In this document: positions 35,098 through 44,007 of the stretch, piece after piece | How positions within the stretch are numbered: position 1 is the stretch's first letter | Layout: every line of letters begins with the position of its first letter | Notes under the pieces: model-generated | The model's input: the letters and a program-made list of their open reading frames with translations, nothing else | What the model was told of the DNA's origin: nothing | The model's database searches: none | Source of the DNA: an uncultured Erwinia sp. | GTDB lineage: Bacteria > Pseudomonadota > Gammaproteobacteria > Enterobacterales > Enterobacteriaceae | Direction of reading: 5' to 3' | DNA length: 64,000 nt | Assembly: GCA_946221915.1 (NCBI GenBank) | Contig: CAMIKG010000001.1 | Coordinates: forward strand, 248,001-312,000 | Translations under genes and position numbers: made by a program

Positions 35098-36000
35098 GTG
35101 AAAATTGCCATTTTATCCCGCGACGGGACGCTCTACTCCTGTAAACGCCTGCGCGAAGCTGCGGAGGCGCGCGATCATCAGCTGGAGGTTATCGACCCGC
35201 TCTCCTGCTACATGAATATCGACCCGGCCGCTGCCGCGCTGCACTATCGCGGTCAGCCGTTAGCGCATTTCGACGCCGTGATCCCGCGTATTGGTCCGGC
35301 GACCACTTTCTATGGCATGGCAGTGCTGCGCCAGTTTGAAATGGGCGGCAGCTACCCGCTCAACGAGTCGGTGGCGATCACCCGCGCACGCGACAAACTG
35401 CGTTCACTGCAGCTGCTGGCGCGCCAAGGCATTGATATGCCGCTGACCGGCTTTGCTCATTCACCGGACAATACCCGCGACCTGATCGAGATGGTGGGCG
35501 GCGCGCCGCTGGTGGTGAAACTGGTGGAAGGCACCCAGGGCATCGGTGTGGTGCTGGCGGAGACGAGGCAGGCAGCGGAAAGCGTGATTGACGCCTTCCG
35601 CGGGCTGAATGCTCATATTCTGGTTCAGGAGTATATAAAAGAGGCGCGCGGTTGCGATATTCGCTGCCTGGTGATTGGCGATGAAGTGGTGGCCGCCATC
35701 GAACGCCAGGCGAAAGAGGGCGACTTCCGCTCTAACCTGCATCGCGGCGGCACCGCCAGACCGGTGGAAATCAGCGCGCGCGAACGGGAAATTGCGGTAA
35801 AAGCCGCCAGCACGCTGGGGCTGGATGTCGCCGGGGTGGATATTTTACGCGCCGATCGCGGACCGCTGGTGATGGAGGTCAACGCCTCGCCAGGCCTTGA
35901 GGGGGTGGAAAGCATCACCGGTGTCGATGTCGCCACTCTGATGATCCAGTGGATCGAACGTCATGCTCAGCCTGGTTTCTGTCTGAAAACGGGCGGCTGA
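35098..36000 (+). CDS. rimK: Ribosomal protein S6 glutamate ligase
   Basis: 300 residues from GTG 35098, matching E. coli MKIAILSRDGTLYSCKRL; GAGG lies 7 nt before it, whereas the TTG six bases earlier is too close. ATP-grasp fold with VVKLVEGTQGIGV in the nucleotide-binding loop, QEYIKEARGCDIRCLV and the Mg-binding VMEVNASPGLEGVE. It adds glutamates to the C-terminus of S6. It starts 23 bp after nfsA, so it is probably cotranscribed with it. Confidence 0.96.
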   Translation: MKIAILSRDGTLYSCKRLREAAEARDHQLEVIDPLSCYMNIDPAAAALHYRGQPLAHFDAVIPRIGPATTFYGMAVLRQFEMGGSYPLNESVAITRARDKLRSLQLLARQGIDMPLTGFAHSPDNTRDLIEMVGGAPLVVKLVEGTQGIGVVLAETRQAAESVIDAFRGLNAHILVQEYIKEARGCDIRCLVIGDEVVAAIERQAKEGDFRSNLHRGGTARPVEISAREREIAVKAASTLGLDVAGVDILRADRGPLVMEVNASPGLEGVESITGVDVATLMIQWIERHAQPGFCLKTGG

Positions 36001-36085
36001 ATTCATATTTTCGTCATCAGCGTGGTGTTTGCACCATTTTTTACGTAAGCTGTGCGCTCTTTATTCGCGGTATGAGGCAGCAAAG

Positions 36086-36565
36086 ATGGATTCACTGGTT
36101 GTTCCGGATGTCGATTTATTACGACATTGGCTGGATCAGCAAAGCATTACCTGGTTTGAGTGCGATGCCTGCCAGGCGCTTCATTTGCCGCATATGCAAA
36201 ACTTTGACGGCGTTTTCGATGCCAAGCTGGATCTGGTCGATAACGTGATTCTGTTTTCCGCGCTGGCGGAAGTGAAGCCGACGGCGCTGATCCCGCTGGT
36301 GGCCGATCTGTCGCAGATTAATGCCAGCTCGCTGACCGTAAAAGCGTTCCTCGATATTCAGGATGACAACCTGCCGAAACTGATCGTCTGCCAGTCAATG
36401 AACATTGCCGCCGGGCTGACCCAGGGTCAGTTTGCTCACTTTATGAAGCAGAGCGAAGAGCAGATTTCGATGGTGATTCTGGAAGCATTTGCCAATAATT
36501 TGCTGATGGTCGGCGAAGAGGATGAGCGCGCTGCGCCAGTCAGCCGCCAGTCGATGCTGCACTAA
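36086..36565 (+). CDS. ybjN: YbjN family protein
   Basis: 159 residues from ATG 36086 with GAGG 8 nt upstream; E. coli YbjN (158) starts at the same point. Conserved CDACQALHLPHMQNFDGVFDAKLDLVDN and SSLTVKAFLDIQDDNLPKL. The fold resembles type III secretion chaperones; in E. coli it influences motility, biofilm and stress responses by an unknown mechanism. It follows rimK by 85 bp and is followed by a strong terminator. Confidence 0.93.
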   Translation: MDSLVVPDVDLLRHWLDQQSITWFECDACQALHLPHMQNFDGVFDAKLDLVDNVILFSALAEVKPTALIPLVADLSQINASSLTVKAFLDIQDDNLPKLIVCQSMNIAAGLTQGQFAHFMKQSEEQISMVILEAFANNLLMVGEEDERAAPVSRQSMLH

Positions 36566-36584
36566 ACCGTTTGCCACTGATTAA

Positions 36585-36608
36585 ATGCCGCTTTTTGCGG
36601 CATTTTTC
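36585..36608 (+). terminator. Intrinsic terminator after ybjN
   Basis: ATGCCGC (36585-36591) pairs with GCGGCAT (36597-36603) across a TTTTT loop and is followed by TTTTCATTTTT. It ends the ybjC-ybjN transcription unit. Confidence 0.85.
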
Positions 36609-37013
36609 ATTTTTGCCCCACCACTTTTTATTCTGCATTTTGCCCTTAATTGCCAGATATTTCGCGTGGCTTATGCCATATTTAAACTATCACTGAGAAG
36701 AAACGCGCATAAATAATCGATAAAAGGCGTTTTTTACGCTGGGGGCTGGTCTGCGTGGGTCTGTGGGGCTATTCTTGCGGGGCTGCATATTGCGTGCAAC
36801 GTCAGCACAGGTATCTGCCCGTGCTCCCTGGAATTGTAGCGACATTCGCAGTGTCTTAATGATTGAGGGCATAGGTTTTTTCTATTAACGGCCAGATGAA
36901 TAATCATTCATTGTAGGGTGCCTGTGTTTTTACACTTTATGCTCAGAGAAGCGCATTTATCCGCCGCTTGTTCTGCAGAGTTGTGATTGACCCTGTTCAG
37001 GAGGAAGGAATAC
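36609..37013 (+). promoter_or_regulatory. potF upstream region
   Basis: About 400 bp, AT-rich, without a supportable gene. It should carry the promoter of potFGHI. TTTACACTTTATGCTC near 36930 resembles a -35 region, but no good -10 lies at the right distance. CAGGAGGAAGGA is the potF ribosome-binding site. Confidence 0.45.
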
Positions 37014-38123
37014 ATGTTCAACCAACGTAAAAAATGGTTGTCAGCCGTGGTAGCTGGTGTGGTGATGGCGGTTTCCGCCGGCACGATGGCAGAACAGAAG
37101 ACGCTGCACGTTTATAACTGGTCAGACTATATCGCCGCGGATACCGTGCCGAACTTCGAAAAACAGAGCGGCATCAAAGTCGTTTACGATGTTTTCGATT
37201 CCAACGAAGTGCTGGAAGGCAAACTGATGGCGGGCAGCACCGGCTATGACGTGGTGGTGCCATCCTCCAGCTTCCTTGCGCGTCAGCTGCAGTCCGGCGT
37301 ATTCCAGCCGCTCGACAGAAGCAAACTGCCGAACTACAAAAACCTCGATCCTGAGCTGATGAAAAAATTAGAACAGCACGATCCAGGTAACCAATATTCT
37401 ATTCCGTATCTGTGGGCGACCACCGGTATCGGCTATAACGTCGAAAAAGTCAAAGCCGCGCTGGGCAAAGATGCGCCGGTCGACAGCTGGGATCTGGTGC
37501 TGAAGCCAGAAAACCTGGAAAAACTGAAAAGCTGTGGCGTCTCTTTCCTCGATGCACCGGAAGAGATTTTCGCCACGGTACTCAATTACCTCGGCAAAGA
37601 TCCTAACAGCAGCGACGGTAAAGATTACTCCGGCGCAGCCACCGATCTGCTGCTGAAACTGCGTCCAAACATCCGTTACTTCCACTCTTCACAGTACATC
37701 AACGATCTGGCGAACGGTAACACCTGTGTCGCCATCGGCTGGGCGGGTGACGTTCTGCAGGCGAAACAGCGTGCGGAAGAGGCGAAAAATGGCGTGAATA
37801 TCGCCTACAGCATTCCAAAAGAGGGTGCGCTGGCGTTCTTCGATATGATCGCGATTCCAAAAGATGCGAAAAACGTTGATGAAGCTTATCAGTTTATCAA
37901 CTATCTGCTGGAGCCGAAGGTGATGGCGGAGATCTCCAACAAAGTGTTCTATGCCAGCGGCAACAAAGCGTCACTGCCACTGGTTGCGCCGGAGATCCGC
38001 AACAACCACGGAATCTATCCGACAGAAGAAGCGATGGCGAAACTGTTCATCCTCAAAGTCCAGGATCCGAAACTTGACCGTGTGCGTACCCGTGCATGGA
38101 CTAAAGTTAAAAGTGGTAAGTAA
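37014..38123 (+). CDS. potF: Putrescine-binding periplasmic protein PotF
   Basis: 369 residues (E. coli 370) from ATG 37014 with a strong GGAGGA. Signal peptide about 1-26 (KKWLSAVVAGVVMAVSAGTMA-E). Mature start QKTLHVYNWSDYIAADTVPNFEKQSG is the polyamine-binder signature, with the binding Trp and Asp residues; SLLEPKVMAE-like C-terminus is conserved. It captures putrescine in the periplasm for PotGHI. The next gene is 133 bp away across a hairpin, which would raise potF mRNA over the transporter genes. Confidence 0.97.
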   Translation: MFNQRKKWLSAVVAGVVMAVSAGTMAEQKTLHVYNWSDYIAADTVPNFEKQSGIKVVYDVFDSNEVLEGKLMAGSTGYDVVVPSSSFLARQLQSGVFQPLDRSKLPNYKNLDPELMKKLEQHDPGNQYSIPYLWATTGIGYNVEKVKAALGKDAPVDSWDLVLKPENLEKLKSCGVSFLDAPEEIFATVLNYLGKDPNSSDGKDYSGAATDLLLKLRPNIRYFHSSQYINDLANGNTCVAIGWAGDVLQAKQRAEEAKNGVNIAYSIPKEGALAFFDMIAIPKDAKNVDEAYQFINYLLEPKVMAEISNKVFYASGNKASLPLVAPEIRNNHGIYPTEEAMAKLFILKVQDPKLDRVRTRAWTKVKSGK

Positions 38124-38160
38124 TTTATCAGTCATCCATCGCTGATAATGCGTTACCCAA

Positions 38161-38179
38161 CATCACTGTTGCAGTGATG
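38161..38179 (+). other. 8-bp hairpin between potF and potG
   Basis: CATCACTG-TTG-CAGTGATG is a perfect stem with a 3-nt loop and no T tract. It probably protects the potF transcript 3' end or lowers read-through, as commonly seen after binding-protein genes. Confidence 0.6.
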
Positions 38180-38256
38180 AACGATACAAAACAGAGGCGC
38201 AATCCCGGCCTCTGTTGTCTCATTTAAGGTCCGCTTCACACCGGAGAGTAATGTTA

Positions 38257-39390
38257 GTGAACGACGCGATCCCCCGTCCGCAAAACAAAACCGCAAAGGC
38301 GCTGACGCCGCTGCTGGAAATCCGCAATCTGACCAAGTCTTTCGAGGGTCACCACGCCGTAGATGATGTCAGTCTGACGATTTACAAAGGCGAGATTTTT
38401 GCGCTGCTTGGCCCGTCGGGCTGCGGTAAATCGACCTTGCTGCGCATGCTGGCGGGTTTTGAGCCGCCCACCCACGGGCAGATTATGCTCGATGGTCAGG
38501 ATCTGTCCCATGTGCCGCCCTATCAGCGCCCGATCAATATGATGTTTCAGTCCTATGCGTTGTTCCCCCATATGACGGTGGAGCAGAACATCGCTTTTGG
38601 CCTGAAACAGGATCGCCTGCCGAAAGCGGAAATCGCCAGCCGGGTGGCAGAGATGCTGGCGCTGGTGCATATGCAGGAGTATGCCAAACGTAAACCGCAC
38701 CAGCTCTCCGGCGGCCAGCGTCAGCGTGTCGCGCTGGCGCGCAGCCTCGCCAAACGGCCGAAATTGCTGCTGCTGGATGAACCGATGGGCGCGCTGGACA
38801 AGAAGCTGCGTGACCGGATGCAGCTGGAAGTGGTGGATATCCTTGAGCGTGTTGGTGTGACCTGCGTGATGGTGACCCACGACCAGGAAGAGGCGATGAC
38901 CATGGCCGGACGTATTGCGATTATGAATCGCGGTAAGTTCGAGCAGATTGGCGAGCCGGAAGAGATTTACGAGCACCCAACCAGCCGCTACAGCGCGGAG
39001 TTTATTGGTTCGGTGAATGTGTTTGAAGGACTGCTGCGTGAGCGTCAGGCCGATGGCCTGGTAATTGACAGTCCGGGACTGATCCATCCGCTGAAAGTCG
39101 ATTCGGACGCCTCGGTGCTGGATAACGTGCCAGTGTATATCGCGCTGCGTCCGGAAAAAGTGATGCTGTGTGAAATGCCGCCGGAAGATGGTTATAACTT
39201 TGCCGTTGGTGAAGTGGTGCATATCGCCTATCTCGGCGATCTGTCGATTTACCACGTGCGTCTGCACAGCGGTCAGATGATCTCTGCGCAGCTGCAGAAT
39301 GCCCACCGTTTCCGCAAAGGCGCGCCGACCTGGGGCGATGAAGTCCATCTCTGCTGGGATGCCGACAGCTGTGTGGTTCTGACGGTATAG
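38257..39390 (+). CDS. potG: Putrescine ABC transporter ATPase PotG
   Basis: 377 residues from GTG 38257 (MNDAIPRPQNKT, identical start to E. coli); GGAGAG ends 8 nt upstream. An in-frame ATG at 38251 is too close to it. Walker A GPSGCGKST, signature LSGGQRQRVALARSLA, Walker B LLLLDEPMGALD and switch MVTHDQEEAMT are present, followed by a C-terminal TOBE domain. It drives PotHI. The gene sits 11 bp before potH. Confidence 0.97.
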   Translation: MNDAIPRPQNKTAKALTPLLEIRNLTKSFEGHHAVDDVSLTIYKGEIFALLGPSGCGKSTLLRMLAGFEPPTHGQIMLDGQDLSHVPPYQRPINMMFQSYALFPHMTVEQNIAFGLKQDRLPKAEIASRVAEMLALVHMQEYAKRKPHQLSGGQRQRVALARSLAKRPKLLLLDEPMGALDKKLRDRMQLEVVDILERVGVTCVMVTHDQEEAMTMAGRIAIMNRGKFEQIGEPEEIYEHPTSRYSAEFIGSVNVFEGLLRERQADGLVIDSPGLIHPLKVDSDASVLDNVPVYIALRPEKVMLCEMPPEDGYNFAVGEVVHIAYLGDLSIYHVRLHSGQMISAQLQNAHRFRKGAPTWGDEVHLCWDADSCVVLTV

Positions 39391-39401
39391 GTGAGGGAAG
39401 T

Positions 39402-40358
39402 ATGAGCCAATTCACTGAACATGCGCATGAGCCTGCCACCACAACGGTAAAAGCGTCGTGGAAAGGGCGTATGCTGATGAAGCATGGACGCAAGCTGGTG
39501 ATCGCCGTCCCTTATCTGTGGCTGATCCTGCTGTTTATGCTGCCGTTCCTGATCGTGCTGAAGATCAGTTTTGCGGAAGTGGCGCGCGCCATTCCGCCGT
39601 ATACCGAGCTGATTAGCTGGGCAGACGATCAGTTCAGCCTGGTGCTAAACTTCGCCAACTTCTTCCAGCTGGCTGGCGATGAGCTTTATTTAGATGCTTA
39701 TTTGCAGTCGATCAAGCTGGCGGCGGTGTCGACGCTGATCTGTCTGCTGATCGGTTATCCGCTGGCCTGGGCAGTGGCGCAGAGCAAGCCTTCGGTGCGC
39801 AATATTTTGCTGCTGCTGGTGATCCTGCCGTCGTGGACGTCGTTTCTGGTGCGTGTTTATGCGCTGATGGGGCTGCTGAACAATAACGGTGTGCTGAACC
39901 ATTTCCTGCTGTGGTTAGGGGTGATCGACCAGCCGCTGGTGATCCTCTATACCAATATTTCGGTGTATATCGGCATCGTCTACTGCTATCTGCCGTTTAT
40001 GGTCCTGCCGATCTATACCGCACTGACGCGCATTGACTATTCGCTGGTGGAAGCCTCGCTGGATCTGGGCGCCAGCCCGATGAAAACGTTCTTTAAGGTG
40101 ATCGTTCCGCTGACCAAAGGCGGCATTATCGCCGGTTCGATGCTGGTGTTTATCCCGGCTGTTGGCGAATACGTGATCCCGGAACTGCTGGGCGGTAAAG
40201 ACAGCCTGATGATTGGCCGGGTGTTGTGGCAGGAGTTCTTCTCCAACCGCGACTGGCCGGTGGCGTCGGCGCTGGCGGTGACCATCCTGTTAATCCTGAC
40301 GCTGCCGATTATCTGGTTCCACAAGCATCAGAATAAAGAGATGGGGGAAAAAGCATGA
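39402..40358 (+). CDS. potH: Putrescine ABC transporter permease PotH
   Basis: 318 residues with about six membrane helices, starting at 40-60 (VIAVPYLWLILLFMLPFLIVLKI). The EAA loop reads EASLDLGASPMKTFFKVIVPLTKGGI and contacts PotG. E. coli PotH has 317 residues and the sequence aligns after a variable N-terminus. The stop overlaps the potI start as ATGA. Confidence 0.96.
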   Translation: MSQFTEHAHEPATTTVKASWKGRMLMKHGRKLVIAVPYLWLILLFMLPFLIVLKISFAEVARAIPPYTELISWADDQFSLVLNFANFFQLAGDELYLDAYLQSIKLAAVSTLICLLIGYPLAWAVAQSKPSVRNILLLLVILPSWTSFLVRVYALMGLLNNNGVLNHFLLWLGVIDQPLVILYTNISVYIGIVYCYLPFMVLPIYTALTRIDYSLVEASLDLGASPMKTFFKVIVPLTKGGIIAGSMLVFIPAVGEYVIPELLGGKDSLMIGRVLWQEFFSNRDWPVASALAVTILLILTLPIIWFHKHQNKEMGEKA

Positions 40359-41200
40359 GTTCGCTTCCTGCCGTTCGCTCACCGTGGCGCACCGCGATTC
40401 TGGTGGTGTGCTTTACGCTGCTGTATGCGCCAATGCTGCTGCTGGTGGTTTATTCGTTTAACAGCTCACCACTGGTCACGGTCTGGGAGAGCTTCTCGTT
40501 TCACTGGTATCGCGTCCTGTTCCAGGATAACGAGATGATCAGCGCCGTCAGCCTCAGTCTGACGGTGGCGGCGCTTTCCGCCAGTATGGCGGTGGTGCTC
40601 GGAACCCTCGCAGCGGTGGTGATTGTGCGTTTTGGCCGTTTCCGCGGTTCCACAGGTTTCGCCTTTATGCTCACCGCACCGCTGGTAATGCCGGATGTGA
40701 TCACTGGTCTGTCGCTACTGTTACTGTTTGTCGCGATGGGCCATGCGATTGGCTGGCCAGCGGAACGCGGCATGGTGACCATCTGGCTGGCGCATGTCAC
40801 CTTCTGTACCGCCTATGTGGCGGTGGTGATCAACTCACGCCTGCGCGAGCTGGATCGCTCTATTGAAGAGGCGGCGATGGATCTCGGCGCCACGCCGCTG
40901 AAGGTGTTCTTTGTCATTACCGTGCCAATGATCGCCCCGGCGCTGGTTACCGGCTGGCTGCTGGCGTTTACTTTGTCGCTGGATGACCTGGTGATTTCCA
41001 GCTTTGTCACTGGTCCGGGCGCGACGACCTTACCGATGCAGATTTTTGCCTCGGTGCGCCGTGGTATGAACCCGGAAATCAATGCGCTGGCGTCGCTGAT
41101 CCTGTTTGTCGTCGGTATTGCCGGTTTTATCGCCTGGCGGCTGATGGCGCAGAAAGAAAAGCAACGTATTCGCGATATTCAGAAAGCAAAACGTGGCTGA
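40355..41200 (+). CDS. potI: Putrescine ABC transporter permease PotI
   Basis: 281 residues, the E. coli length. Six membrane helices, with the EAA loop EEAAMDLGATPLKVFFVITVPMIAPALVTG. It forms the inner-membrane channel together with PotH. Last gene of potFGHI; a 12-bp stem-loop follows about 45 bp downstream. Confidence 0.97.
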   Translation: MSSLPAVRSPWRTAILVVCFTLLYAPMLLLVVYSFNSSPLVTVWESFSFHWYRVLFQDNEMISAVSLSLTVAALSASMAVVLGTLAAVVIVRFGRFRGSTGFAFMLTAPLVMPDVITGLSLLLLFVAMGHAIGWPAERGMVTIWLAHVTFCTAYVAVVINSRLRELDRSIEEAAMDLGATPLKVFFVITVPMIAPALVTGWLLAFTLSLDDLVISSFVTGPGATTLPMQIFASVRRGMNPEINALASLILFVVGIAGFIAWRLMAQKEKQRIRDIQKAKRG

Positions 41201-41245
41201 TAACACAATCTTTTGCCAATATAGTGACTAAAGGGAATGACCTTT

Positions 41246-41274
41246 ACAGGAGCGACCATGAAGGTCGCTCCTGT
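41246..41274. other. Perfect 12-bp stem-loop after potI
   Basis: ACAGGAGCGACC pairs with GGTCGCTCCTGT across a 5-nt loop (ATGAA). No T tract follows, so it is not a canonical intrinsic terminator; it may stabilise the potI mRNA end or act with Rho. Confidence 0.6.
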
Positions 41275-41298
41275 CGATCACAGTGCAGGAGAAGGTGA

Positions 41299-41778
41299 AT
41301 GTCGGATGTGTTCAGAGCGGGGAAAAGCACCATGGCAGCGCACGCCGCGATTCCGGTGCCGGTATTGATTGCCGGCAGCGCAATTATTGCTACGCGCTGT
41401 CTCAGTGTGCTGCTGCTGGCCAATGAACTGGGTTATGAAGAGATCGCCGACTTTGTTCACCGCAGCGCCCAGGCCTGGGATTCGACGCTGATTTTTATCG
41501 CCAGCCAGCTGATCTTCTTTATTGAACTGCGTTGCGCCATTGTGCTGATGCGCGGCAGTAACCGCGGGCGCTGGGGCTACGTGATCACGCAACTGCTGGT
41601 GATGCTGTATATGCTGGTGGCGTCAATAAACTCCATTTATCCGGAAATTTTCAGCATTGATGGCGACAGCAATGTGGAAATTGTGCACAGCCTGCTGACG
41701 CAAAAGTTTCCCGATTTGCTGATTCTGCTATTGCTGTTTGTCCCGTCCAGTAGCCGGAAGTTTTTTCGCAAGGCGTAA
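41299..41778 (+). CDS. ybjO: Inner-membrane protein YbjO
   Basis: 159 residues (E. coli 162) with four predicted membrane segments and a short basic C-terminus (SSSRKFFRKA). Conserved blocks FVHRSAQAWDSTLIFIASQ, YPEIFSIDGDS-EIVHSLLTQKFPDLLILLLLFVPSSSRKFF match E. coli YbjO. GGAGAAGG precedes the ATG. Function unknown. Same order between potI and rlmC as in E. coli. Confidence 0.9.
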   Translation: MSDVFRAGKSTMAAHAAIPVPVLIAGSAIIATRCLSVLLLANELGYEEIADFVHRSAQAWDSTLIFIASQLIFFIELRCAIVLMRGSNRGRWGYVITQLLVMLYMLVASINSIYPEIFSIDGDSNVEIVHSLLTQKFPDLLILLLLFVPSSSRKFFRKA

Positions 41779-41829
41779 CGGGCGATGCTACAATCCACGC
41801 CCGCATTTTGACTTTACACAGGCTTTATC

Positions 41830-42960
41830 ATGCACTGCGCGCTTTATGAAGCGGATCGTTGTCGTTCCTGCCAGTGGCTGGAAACTCCCTACGACCAACA
41901 GCTGTCCGCCAAACAATCCCATCTGCAACAGCTGCTGACGTCGCTCGACGTGGCGCAGTGGCGCGCGCCGGTGACCTCGGCGCAGCAGGGATTTCGTAAT
42001 AAAGCCAAAATGGTGGTCAGCGGCAGTGTTGAGCGTCCGCTGCTCGGTATGGTGCAGCGTGATGGCACGCCGGTGGATCTGAGTGATTGCCCGCTCTATC
42101 CCGCTTCGTTTTACGCGGTGTTTGCCCTGCTGAAACCGTTTATTGCCCGGGCGGGACTAACGCCCTATAACGTGGCGCGCAAACGTGGCGAACTGAAGTT
42201 TATCCTGCTGACTGAAAGCACCCAGCAGGGCGCGCTGATGCTGCGCTTTGTGCTGCGTTCGCACAGCAAGCTGGCGCAGCTGCAGGCGGCGCTGCCGTGG
42301 CTGCAGGCGCAACTGCCGCAGCTGAGTGTGATTTCCGCCAATATCCAGCCGGTGCATATGGCGATCCTCGAAGGTGACGAGGAGATCCCGTTAACGGAAA
42401 ACCAGGCGCTGGCTGAGCGTCTGAATCATGTGCCGCTGTTTATTCGCCCGCAAAGTTTCTTCCAGACTAACCCGCAGGTGGCCGCCGATCTTTACGCCAC
42501 GGCCCGTGACTGGGTGAGTGAACTGCATGTGACGCAAATGTGGGATCTTTTCTGCGGCGTCGGTGGTTTTGGTCTGCACTGCGCCACGCCGGAGATGACA
42601 TTAACCGGCATCGAAATCAGCGCCGAGGCGATTGCCTGCGCCCGCCGTTCGGCAGAGCTGATGGGACTGGAAAAGGTGCAGTTTGCCGCGCTGGATTCCA
42701 CCCGGTTCGCCACCGCCAATGGCAGTGTGCCGCAGCTGGTGCTGGTCAATCCGCCGCGCCGGGGAATTGGCGCTGAGCTGTGTGAATATTTAAGCAAAAT
42801 GGCGCCGCAGCATATTCTCTACTCCAGCTGCAATGCCAGCACCATGGCGAGCGATATTACCCGGCTGACAAATTATCAGATTGAGCGAGTGCAGCTGTTC
42901 GATATGTTCCCGCATACGGCGCACTATGAAGTGCTGACGTTGCTGAAAAGGGTTGGCTAA
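41830..42960 (+). CDS. rlmC: 23S rRNA (uracil747-C5)-methyltransferase RlmC
   Basis: 376 residues (E. coli 375). N-terminal Fe-S cysteines CALYEADRCRSC and a fourth in DCPLYP; SAM motif MWDLFCGVGGFGLHCA; NPPRRGIG; catalytic SSCNASTM near residue 335; HTAHYEVLTLL end. It methylates U747 of 23S rRNA. No TRAM domain, as in the E. coli enzyme. Formerly rumB or ybjF. A hairpin-rich repeat follows. Confidence 0.97.
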   Translation: MHCALYEADRCRSCQWLETPYDQQLSAKQSHLQQLLTSLDVAQWRAPVTSAQQGFRNKAKMVVSGSVERPLLGMVQRDGTPVDLSDCPLYPASFYAVFALLKPFIARAGLTPYNVARKRGELKFILLTESTQQGALMLRFVLRSHSKLAQLQAALPWLQAQLPQLSVISANIQPVHMAILEGDEEIPLTENQALAERLNHVPLFIRPQSFFQTNPQVAADLYATARDWVSELHVTQMWDLFCGVGGFGLHCATPEMTLTGIEISAEAIACARRSAELMGLEKVQFAALDSTRFATANGSVPQLVLVNPPRRGIGAELCEYLSKMAPQHILYSSCNASTMASDITRLTNYQIERVQLFDMFPHTAHYEVLTLLKRVG

Positions 42961-43130
42961 TGCTCCCTCCCCACATTGCGGAGTAAGGCGCTGTAGAGTG
43001 CCATCGGGGCGGGGAACAGCTCCCTCCCCCATAAAATGGGGGAGGGCTGGGGAGGGGGAGCATACAGACTCCGTGCCGTTTGCTTCCCCATCCTGACCTT
43101 CCCGGCTTAGCAGGAGTAAGGTCAGGATAT
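42961..43130. repeat. Hairpin repeat (copy 1) between rlmC and artJ
   Basis: Contains CCCTCCCCCAT (43022-43032) pairing with ATGGGGGAGGG (43036-43046), then GGGGAGGGGGAG, and further on ATCCTGACCTT (43090-43100) pairing with AAGGTCAGGAT (43118-43128). The same order of elements recurs at 49090-49205. The last hairpin lies 8 bp from the artJ stop and may end artJ transcription. Confidence 0.7.
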
Positions 43131-43135
43131 TGCGA

Positions 43136-43879
43136 TTACTGCGGGAACCAGTGGTCGCTAATTTTCTGGTAAGTCCCGTTCGCTTTAATCGCTTCCAGCG
43201 CGCTGTTCAGCTTCGCCAGCAGTTCTTTATTGTCCGGACGCACGGCGATGCCCAGACCGGTGCCGAAGTATTGCGCATCGGTGACATGCTCACCCACGGT
43301 CGCCAGATTCGGGTTGGTTTTCAGCCACTCATTCACCACCGCTGTATCACCAAACACGCCATTCAGGCGACCGTTTTTCAGATCGAGAATCGCATTCTGG
43401 TAGCTGTCATAGGCGACGGTGGTCACTTCCGGGTGCTTGTCCTGCATAAATTTCTGATGGGTCGTGCCGTTCTCCATACCCACACGCTTGCCTTTCAGAT
43501 CTTCCAGCTTGCTGAACTTGCCTTTCTGGGCAATGACGACCGCAGAGTTAGCGTAGTAAGGCTGGGTGAAAGAGACCTGCTTGCTGCGCTCTGGCGTGAT
43601 ATCCATACCGGAAATCACCGCATCAAAACGGCGGAATTTCAGCGCGGTGATCAGGCTGTCGAATGGATTGTTGGTAAAGGTGCACTCCGCTTTCATCTGT
43701 TCGCACAGCGCCTTAGCGAGATCGATATCAAAACCGACGATCTGATTGTTACTATCCAGCGATTCGAATGGCGGATAAGTCGCGGAAGAGGCAAAACGAA
43801 TTTTTTCAGCGGCGCTGGCGCTAAACGCCGCGCTGGCAAGGAGTGCGGTAAGCAGTGCGGTGGAGAACAATTTTTTCAT
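43136..43879 (-). CDS. artJ: Arginine-binding periplasmic protein ArtJ
   Basis: 247 residues with a signal peptide of about 23 residues (MKKLFSTALLTALLASAAFSASA-A). Mature protein EKIRFASSATYPPFESLDSNNQIVGFDIDLAKALC with RRFDAVISGMDITPERSKQV and the GLGIAV hinge, typical of class 3 solute-binding proteins. It binds L-arginine for the ArtPQM transporter. It is separated from artM by a terminator and has its own promoter with two ArgR-like boxes. It is more than half identical to the ArtI copy in this window. Confidence 0.95.
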   Translation of the reverse strand: MKKLFSTALLTALLASAAFSASAAEKIRFASSATYPPFESLDSNNQIVGFDIDLAKALCEQMKAECTFTNNPFDSLITALKFRRFDAVISGMDITPERSKQVSFTQPYYANSAVVIAQKGKFSKLEDLKGKRVGMENGTTHQKFMQDKHPEVTTVAYDSYQNAILDLKNGRLNGVFGDTAVVNEWLKTNPNLATVGEHVTDAQYFGTGLGIAVRPDNKELLAKLNSALEAIKANGTYQKISDHWFPQ

Positions 43880-43943
43880 CGGTCAGGCTCCTGTCTGTCT
43901 TTATCATTATCTGGCCCTGTGGGCTGCAGACAAGATGCCATCA

Positions 43944-43982
43944 AATGAATGAGTATGCAATATTTGTGTATAAATAATGAAA
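43944..43982. promoter_or_regulatory. Tandem ArgR boxes upstream of artJ
   Basis: Box 1 (43944-43961) reads aaTGAATgagtATGCAat, 9 of 10 core positions of the ARG consensus TGAAT-N4-ATTCA. Box 2 (43965-43982) matches 7 of 10. They are 3 bp apart, 21 bp centre to centre, the usual ArgR hexamer spacing, and 65-103 bp before artJ. Arginine repression of artJ is known in E. coli. Confidence 0.65.
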
Positions 43983-44006
43983 AAGGCGAGAGATTCTCGC
44001 CTTTTT
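43981..44006. terminator. Bidirectional-looking terminator after artM
   Basis: AAAAGGCGAG and CTCGCCTTTT form a stem with a 5-nt loop and have T runs on both strands. It lies 2 nt past the artM stop (minus strand) and separates artPIQM from artJ. Confidence 0.85.
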
Positions 44007-44007
44007 G

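Noticed and set aside
38254..39348. 364-codon open frame antisense to potG
   Set aside because: A shadow of a GC-rich coding gene; its His/Gln/Arg-rich composition is typical of antisense translation.
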